DNA of 64,000 bases. Source: Rickettsiella endosymbiont of Miltochrista miniata. GTDB taxonomy: Bacteria > Pseudomonadota > Gammaproteobacteria > Diplorickettsiales > Diplorickettsiaceae. The stretch lies in the NCBI RefSeq assembly GCF_964031245.1, contig NZ_OZ035017.1:124001-188000 (forward strand), given 5' to 3'. This document shows positions 59,737 through 64,000 of the stretch, one piece after another. The notes beneath the pieces are model-generated. The model was not told the origin of the DNA. It made no database searches and was given only the letters and a program-made list of their open reading frames with translations. A program made the position numbers and the translations under genes. Each line of letters begins with the position of its first letter. Position 1 is the stretch's first letter.

Positions 59737-61089
59737 ATGAATACTTTCCAACTTCCTTATTCCTTACAAGCAGAACAAGCGGTATTAGGTGGCTTATTAC
59801 TCGATAATGTGACTTGGTCGAGCATTAGTGATCATTTACTAGCAAAAGACTTCCATCAATTTGAACATCAAATTTTATTTGATCGAATTTCAAGGAAAAT
59901 AAGGAAAGGAGAACGTGTCGATGCATTGACGTTAAGTGAAGAAGCGAAAGAAATGCCCGAATTAAAAGAAATAAAGGGTGATATGTATGTACTTGAACTC
60001 ATCAAAAAAACACCTGGCATATCTAATATCGCGGCTTATGTTGATATTATAAAGGAGCATTCGAATCGTCGTCAGTTAATAGAAATAGGCCAACTATTAA
60101 ATCATTATGCGACTCATCAAAATACCAAGGAAACCTTAGTTTGGTTAGAAAATAAAATTAATCAGTTAAGTGACCATCTATCTCCTGATAGTAAATTGCA
60201 ATTAATCACATTAATAGACTTTCTAACGCTTAATATTGCACAACGTGAACTTATTTTATCCCCGTGGTTACCAAAGCAAGGATTAGCCATGCTTTATGCT
60301 AAGCGAGGCGTTGGAAAAACACACGTTGCTTTAAACATTGCTTATGCGGTAGCAAGTGGTGGTTCATTTTTAGGTTGGCAAGCGGATAAACCACGTTCCG
60401 TAATATATCTTGATGGAGAAATGCCTGCGGCAACGATGCAAGAGAGACTGGCCTCTATTGTAATGTCTCATACCGAAGAAGCCAAAGCATCTTTTACTAT
60501 CCTAACCCCTGACATTCAAAATCGTGGTATGCCCGATTTATCTACACTAGAAGGACAACACGCGCTTGAACCCTTTCTAAAAGATGTCGAACTCATAGTC
60601 GTTGATAACATTTCTACACTGTGTCGTAGTGGAAAGGAAAATGAAGCAGAGGGTTGGATTTTAGTGCAAGCCTGGGCATTACGCATGCGCTCGGAGGGTC
60701 GCTCTGTTCTATTTGTCCATCATGCATCAAAAAATGGTAATGCGCGAGGAACGAGTAAACGTGAAGATGTATTAGACACTGTCATCGTTTTAAAACACCC
60801 AAGTGATTATGACCCCAGTGATGGTGCGTGTTTTGAAGTTCATTTTGAAAAGGCACGTTCGTTTTGTGGTGATTCCGCACAACCTTTATTGGTCAAACTA
60901 CATACTGAACATAATCAACAAGTTTGGGAGCTAAAAACGTTAGAGAAATCGACTTTCGAGAAAGTGGTTGAACTCGCTAAGCAAGGATTTAGACAACACG
61001 AAATTGTCCTTGAGTTGGGTATTAGCAAATCAAAAGCTTGTCGCTATTTTAAAAAAGCAAAAGAACAGGGATGTATTGCTCATGCTTAA
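59737..61089 (+). CDS. DnaB N-domain / RepA-type ATPase fusion helicase
   Basis: A 450-residue protein. Residues 1-150 match the N-terminal domain of DnaB (LQAEQAVLGGLLLDNVTWSS, FYxxH-like HQILFDRISRKI). Residues about 165-380 are a RepA/RecA-like ATPase rather than the DnaB C-domain: Walker A LAMLYAKRGVGKTHVALNI, SVIYLDGEMP, LIVVDNISTLCRSG and VLFVHHASKNGNARGTSKRE. A C-terminal HTH (FRQHEIVLELGISKSKACRY) ends the protein. It probably unwinds or primes the phage origin. Start follows the preceding gene by 28 nt with AAGGATCA upstream. Confidence 0.85.
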   Translation: MNTFQLPYSLQAEQAVLGGLLLDNVTWSSISDHLLAKDFHQFEHQILFDRISRKIRKGERVDALTLSEEAKEMPELKEIKGDMYVLELIKKTPGISNIAAYVDIIKEHSNRRQLIEIGQLLNHYATHQNTKETLVWLENKINQLSDHLSPDSKLQLITLIDFLTLNIAQRELILSPWLPKQGLAMLYAKRGVGKTHVALNIAYAVASGGSFLGWQADKPRSVIYLDGEMPAATMQERLASIVMSHTEEAKASFTILTPDIQNRGMPDLSTLEGQHALEPFLKDVELIVVDNISTLCRSGKENEAEGWILVQAWALRMRSEGRSVLFVHHASKNGNARGTSKREDVLDTVIVLKHPSDYDPSDGACFEVHFEKARSFCGDSAQPLLVKLHTEHNQQVWELKTLEKSTFEKVVELAKQGFRQHEIVLELGISKSKACRYFKKAKEQGCIAHA

Positions 61090-61107
61090 CGCGATGAGAT
61101 CAGGCAA

Positions 61108-61149
61108 AAATTGCGGGTTGCACCTCTTAAGGAATGCAACTCGCAATTT
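61108..61149 (+). terminator. Long stem-loop after the helicase gene
   Basis: AAATTGCGGGTTGCA (61108-61122) pairs with TGCAACTCGCAATTT (61135-61149), 14 of 15, loop 12 nt. It follows the helicase stop and has a short pyrimidine stretch behind it. Terminator/attenuator or regulatory hairpin. Confidence 0.5.
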
Positions 61150-61171
61150 CCTTCTCATTTTGGAGAATAAC

Positions 61172-61585
61172 ATGAAACAAGAAATGCAACTGATATCGGT
61201 TAAAGCTTTAGCTTATAAGGCTTTAGAGCGCAACTCGTCTGATACTTTTTCTGCAAAGCTGTGGATAAATAATGCGACTTTAACCCCAAAAAAACCACCC
61301 AAAAAGTTGCGACCTGAGCAACCTTATTTTGGCTTAGAGATTGAGCAATTAAAAACTCTAGCGGCTGATGATTGGGATGAAGTGAAAGATAATCCAGCAA
61401 TGCTAAAAGCCATGGTCGAGACCTATCTCATGCTAAAAGGATTAGACCCCACAATATCTTCACCTATTTACACTAAAACGGTTAATTGTCGTCAGTGTGG
61501 CGAAATACAAACTTGGCCTAGTTGTCCTGATAACACCTTTTGCTGCCAATGGTGCTTAGTAAGTAATAATTTGGTCTGGAATTAA
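61172..61585 (+). CDS. Small zinc-ribbon-containing phage protein
   Basis: A 137-residue protein from ATG 61172 (TTGGAG upstream). In-frame upstream codons overlap the helicase and cross the hairpin, so a start there is unlikely. The last 35 residues hold a four-Cys pattern, NCRQCGEIQTWPSCPDNTFCCQWC, likely a zinc ribbon. The first part is basic (LTPKKPPKKLRPEQP). Function unknown; phage morons or replication accessory proteins look like this. Confidence 0.65.
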   Translation: MKQEMQLISVKALAYKALERNSSDTFSAKLWINNATLTPKKPPKKLRPEQPYFGLEIEQLKTLAADDWDEVKDNPAMLKAMVETYLMLKGLDPTISSPIYTKTVNCRQCGEIQTWPSCPDNTFCCQWCLVSNNLVWN

Positions 61586-61605
61586 TAAAAAAGGAGATAA
61601 AGATT

Positions 61606-61743
61606 ATGTTCATAAAAAAATTACTACAACGAGTCATAGGCTACCGAATGAGACTACGAAGGAAGGAACAGGAAAAGCAATTAGTAAAAGATGAAAATAG
61701 CAGGCTCGCTAAGCTTCTGAATGTAACGAGGAATATTAAATGA
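61606..61743 (+). CDS. Very small basic phage protein
   Basis: A 45-codon gene with AAGGAG before ATG 61606 and a stop TGA overlapping the ATG of the next gene (ATGA at 61740). The peptide is basic and helical (LLQRVIGYRMRLRRKEQE, KQLVKDENSRLAKLL). No family. The strong ribosome site and coupled overlap support it being real. Confidence 0.6.
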   Translation: MFIKKLLQRVIGYRMRLRRKEQEKQLVKDENSRLAKLLNVTRNIK

Positions 61744-62012
61744 AATGTCTTAATCCGAACTGTAATTACTTTAAAACCAAAGCTATTAATTCGATTGAAC
61801 TGAAGAAAGGTCATTTAACTAGAAGAAGGCGTTATTGTAGTAAATGCCAAGCACGATATACTACCCTCGAAGTACCTCTATACATAGGATCAATTAATAA
61901 AGAGAGATGTAAAATGTTTAAGCAGGTTATCCATTATTTTGCAGGGAATGATCCCTATGCTCAATGGCAACAATTCTTCAATCAAAGCATCAAAAAATCT
62001 ACTCCCATATAA
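61740..62012 (+). CDS. Ogr/NrdR-like zinc-finger protein
   Basis: A 90-residue protein. Two pairs of Cys, MKCLNPNCNY and RYCSKCQARYTTLE, form a zinc ribbon like that of Ogr/Delta late-gene activators; the RRRRYC..C..RYTT pattern also recalls NrdR. The C-terminal part is helical. In a phage position before the terminase, it probably activates late transcription. It overlaps its upstream neighbour by 4 nt. Confidence 0.72.
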   Translation: MKCLNPNCNYFKTKAINSIELKKGHLTRRRRYCSKCQARYTTLEVPLYIGSINKERCKMFKQVIHYFAGNDPYAQWQQFFNQSIKKSTPI

Positions 62013-62080
62013 GCCATTCGCAAATCAAAAAAAACCGTAGGATAATTAAAAGTTTAAAGACGGAGAAAGATAATCCTAAG

Positions 62081-62515
62081 ATGAGCAAATTACCGAATGG
62101 TCTAACGATTAGGCAAACTAAGTTTTGTCAAAATTACACCCTTCCTCCCCATAACGCGACTCAATCGGCTATTTCTGCGGGTTATTCATACCATATCGCT
62201 AAAACGATAGGATCGCGATTAAAAACAAATCCCAAAATACAAGACTATTTAAAAACCTTACAATCTGATTTAGAGAGTCAAATGACGGTGAGCTATGAAT
62301 GGAAACTAGATAAGTTAAAGCAAATTGTTGAAGTTTTCATAGATAGTAAAGACTTAAGTCCAAATAAAGTGAATAGTGCCATCCAAGCGATTAGCGAAAT
62401 GAATAAGATGCAAGGTCATTACTCAGCAGAAAGGCATGTCAATTTTAATATAAAAGCTGATCCTGATTTGCAACAACTCGAAGATCTCATTAAGAAACAT
62501 GGTAAAGAATATTGA
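62081..62515 (+). CDS. terS: Phage terminase small subunit
   Basis: A 144-residue protein from ATG 62081; an earlier in-frame ATG (61964) overlaps the previous gene. LTIRQTKFCQNYTLPPHNAT, QSAISAGYSYHIAKTIGSRL is the Terminase_2 HTH signature (AxxAGYSxxTA), followed by KIQDYLKTLQSDLE. It recognises pac/cos DNA and hands it to the large subunit. Overlaps terL by 17 nt. Confidence 0.9.
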   Translation: MSKLPNGLTIRQTKFCQNYTLPPHNATQSAISAGYSYHIAKTIGSRLKTNPKIQDYLKTLQSDLESQMTVSYEWKLDKLKQIVEVFIDSKDLSPNKVNSAIQAISEMNKMQGHYSAERHVNFNIKADPDLQQLEDLIKKHGKEY

Positions 62516-64000
62516 GAATGCTCCAAGCGCCTTATTAACCAAAGCTAAACTTTGGGGATCGTTATTATTATTTACCCAAGTATTTTATCAATTACGTACG
62601 GGGCGTGAATTTAGCGTTTCTCAGCCCACTTGCCGCGAACCCCATGTGATGACACTCTGTCGAGCTTTGACGCAGACGTTACGCAGTGAAATACCCCTTC
62701 TGTTAATTAATATTCCCCCGCGCTATGGCAAGACCGAATTACTCATCCATTTTGTAGCATGGAGCCTATCGCGATATCCCGACGCACAATTTCTTTATGT
62801 TTCTTATTCACATTCTTTAGCAAAAAAACAAACACAGACCATTCGTCAGATTATGGCATTGCCGCAGTATAAGAAATTATTTAAGGTTAATTTATCCGAA
62901 ACCTCTAGCGCTAAAGACAATTTCGAAACTACACAAGGTGGCTGTGTGTTTGCAGCGGGTAGTGGTGGAACGATTACAGGACGAGGCGCAGGGTTACAGA
63001 ATGTCGATCGTTTCTCCGGTGCGATTATTATTGATGATATCCATAAGCCAGATGAAGTCACGAGTGACGTGATGCGTGAAGGGGTGATTGATTGGTATTA
63101 CAACACCTTACAAAGCCGTGTGAATTCACCCGGTAAAACACCGATTATTTTTATTGGCCAACGTTTACATGAAGCCGACTTACCCAGTCATTTGATTAAA
63201 ACTCAATCCTGGGAAACATTGGTTTTACCTGCTTTAGATTCAGCAGGAAATGCCTTAAATCCTTTGATGCACAATGAAAAGCAATTATTAAAGCTCCAAG
63301 AAGAACGGCCTTATGAGTTTGCTGCGCAATATCAGCAGGATCCGCAACCTGCCGGTGGTGGAATATTTAAGCCCGAATGGTTTTATTTATTAGATGAAGA
63401 GCCTGCGTTTTTAGCAACCTTTTTAACGATTGATACCGCAGAGACCGATAAAACTTATAATGATGCCACGGTATTTAGTTTCTGGGGTATATATAAAATA
63501 AAGAACGAAACAGCAGAGACGGATACATTAGGACTGCATTGGATCGATTGCGTTGAATTGCATATTGAACCTAAAGATCTGGAATCAGAACTACGTCATT
63601 TTTATATGCTAGCAAGTCGCCATCAAGTAAAGCCGAGTGTTATTGCGATTGAAAAGAAATCCACCGGTGTAATGTTGCTTTCACTTTTAAAAAGCTGGCG
63701 TGGTATTGAGATACGAGAAATACAACGCAGCATCCAGTCGGGCAGTAAAATCACACGCTTTCTTGAGATACAGCCGATTATTGCTAGCCAAAGAGTTTCT
63801 TTACCGCTCCAAGGTAAACATACTGAGCTCTGTATCACTCACTGTAAGAAAATTACCGCTAACAATACGCATCGTTTTGATGATATTGCCGACACTCTAT
63901 ACGACGGCATCAAGCTAGGGTTAATCGAGCAATCTATTTTTTTTCAAAACCAGCATCGTCATGAAGTTAATCGCGTTATCTCAAAGCTAGCAGGGCATTT
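62499..64000 (+). CDS. terL: Phage terminase large subunit (3' partial)
   Basis: 500 codons remain open to the window end. ATG 62499 lies inside the small-subunit gene. ATPase: LLINIPPRYGKTELLIHF (Walker A variant with Arg-Tyr-Gly-Lys-Thr), SGAIIIDDIHKPDE (Walker B), IIFIGQRLHEADL. RNase H-like nuclease: FLTIDTAETDKTYNDATVFS (first Asp), IAIEKKSTGVMLLS and DDIADTLYDGI. All motor and nuclease residues look intact. The tail is missing. Confidence 0.93.
   Translation, partial: MVKNIENAPSALLTKAKLWGSLLLFTQVFYQLRTGREFSVSQPTCREPHVMTLCRALTQTLRSEIPLLLINIPPRYGKTELLIHFVAWSLSRYPDAQFLYVSYSHSLAKKQTQTIRQIMALPQYKKLFKVNLSETSSAKDNFETTQGGCVFAAGSGGTITGRGAGLQNVDRFSGAIIIDDIHKPDEVTSDVMREGVIDWYYNTLQSRVNSPGKTPIIFIGQRLHEADLPSHLIKTQSWETLVLPALDSAGNALNPLMHNEKQLLKLQEERPYEFAAQYQQDPQPAGGGIFKPEWFYLLDEEPAFLATFLTIDTAETDKTYNDATVFSFWGIYKIKNETAETDTLGLHWIDCVELHIEPKDLESELRHFYMLASRHQVKPSVIAIEKKSTGVMLLSLLKSWRGIEIREIQRSIQSGSKITRFLEIQPIIASQRVSLPLQGKHTELCITHCKKITANNTHRFDDIADTLYDGIKLGLIEQSIFFQNQHRHEVNRVISKLAGH

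Larger units (their letters stand above)
57435..64000. mobile_element. Prophage, left part (continues beyond window)
   Basis: Integrase and excisionase-like genes on the minus strand, then a rightward series: Cro/ParB-like protein, DnaB-N/RepA-like helicase, zinc-finger proteins, small and large terminase. The left boundary is probably in 57435-57502. Its att repeats cannot be set because the right end lies outside. Confidence 0.75.

Overview
The window looks like an AT-rich gammaproteobacterial genome of the Legionellales, most like Rickettsiella/Diplorickettsia in the Coxiellaceae group. This is inferred from effector-like genes (U-box, ankyrin, leucine-rich, J-domain-like and long tandem-repeat proteins), a CqsS/LqsS-type sensor kinase, ISL3 remnants and very AT-rich spacers. 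No rRNA or strict housekeeping marker is present, so the genus is an inference.

Layout. (1) Positions 1-11.5 kb look like chromosomal backbone with virulence-type genes: a fused MsrB-MsrA repair enzyme (5' end cut off), a GH25 lysozyme, a kinase-like effector candidate, an outer-membrane barrel, a secreted protein, a DUF2269/SDR-DoxX/DUF2269 membrane operon, and a large U-box protein with six 90-residue repeats. An ISL3 transposase remnant follows. (2) Positions 11,559-57,404 form an integrated conjugative element of about 45.8 kb. It is bounded by a 56-bp perfect direct repeat. The right copy is the 3' part of an intact tRNA-Thr(CGT), and the left copy is the duplicated tRNA fragment. The element has its own integrase and overlapping excisionase-like gene next to the tRNA, and similar arm-type repeats just inside both ends. 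(3) Positions 57.4-64 kb are the start of a second element, a prophage: integrase/excisionase, Cro/ParB-like regulator, DnaB-N/RepA-type helicase, zinc-finger genes, and small and large terminase running off the right edge.

Contents of the conjugative element, left to right: Rpn-type nuclease and Rpn remnants; an RHH protein and a small operon; a signalling region (LuxR-type HTH proteins, orphan receiver proteins, a PAS-HisKA-HATPase-REC-HPt hybrid kinase, a CqsS/LqsS-like sensor with its LqsR-like regulator, a haem-oxygenase-like diiron enzyme and a CI-like repressor with dyad operators); a PLD nuclease and a PhzF enzyme; a duplicated effector-like gene block; a candidate oriT; a VirD4/VirB2-B11 type IV secretion operon; another REC + LuxR pair; an orphan DNA methyltransferase; a phage-like replication module; and xis/int.

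Working model (inference). The element is a mobile platform carrying its own secretion machine, possible effectors and a private signalling system. The operon of diiron enzyme, CqsS/LqsS-like kinase and LqsR-like regulator could make and sense a small molecule. The scattered REC and LuxR-type proteins, two pairs of which share TACCCC-containing dyads, could relay that signal to conjugation or effector expression. This cassette is the strongest candidate for an undescribed system here.
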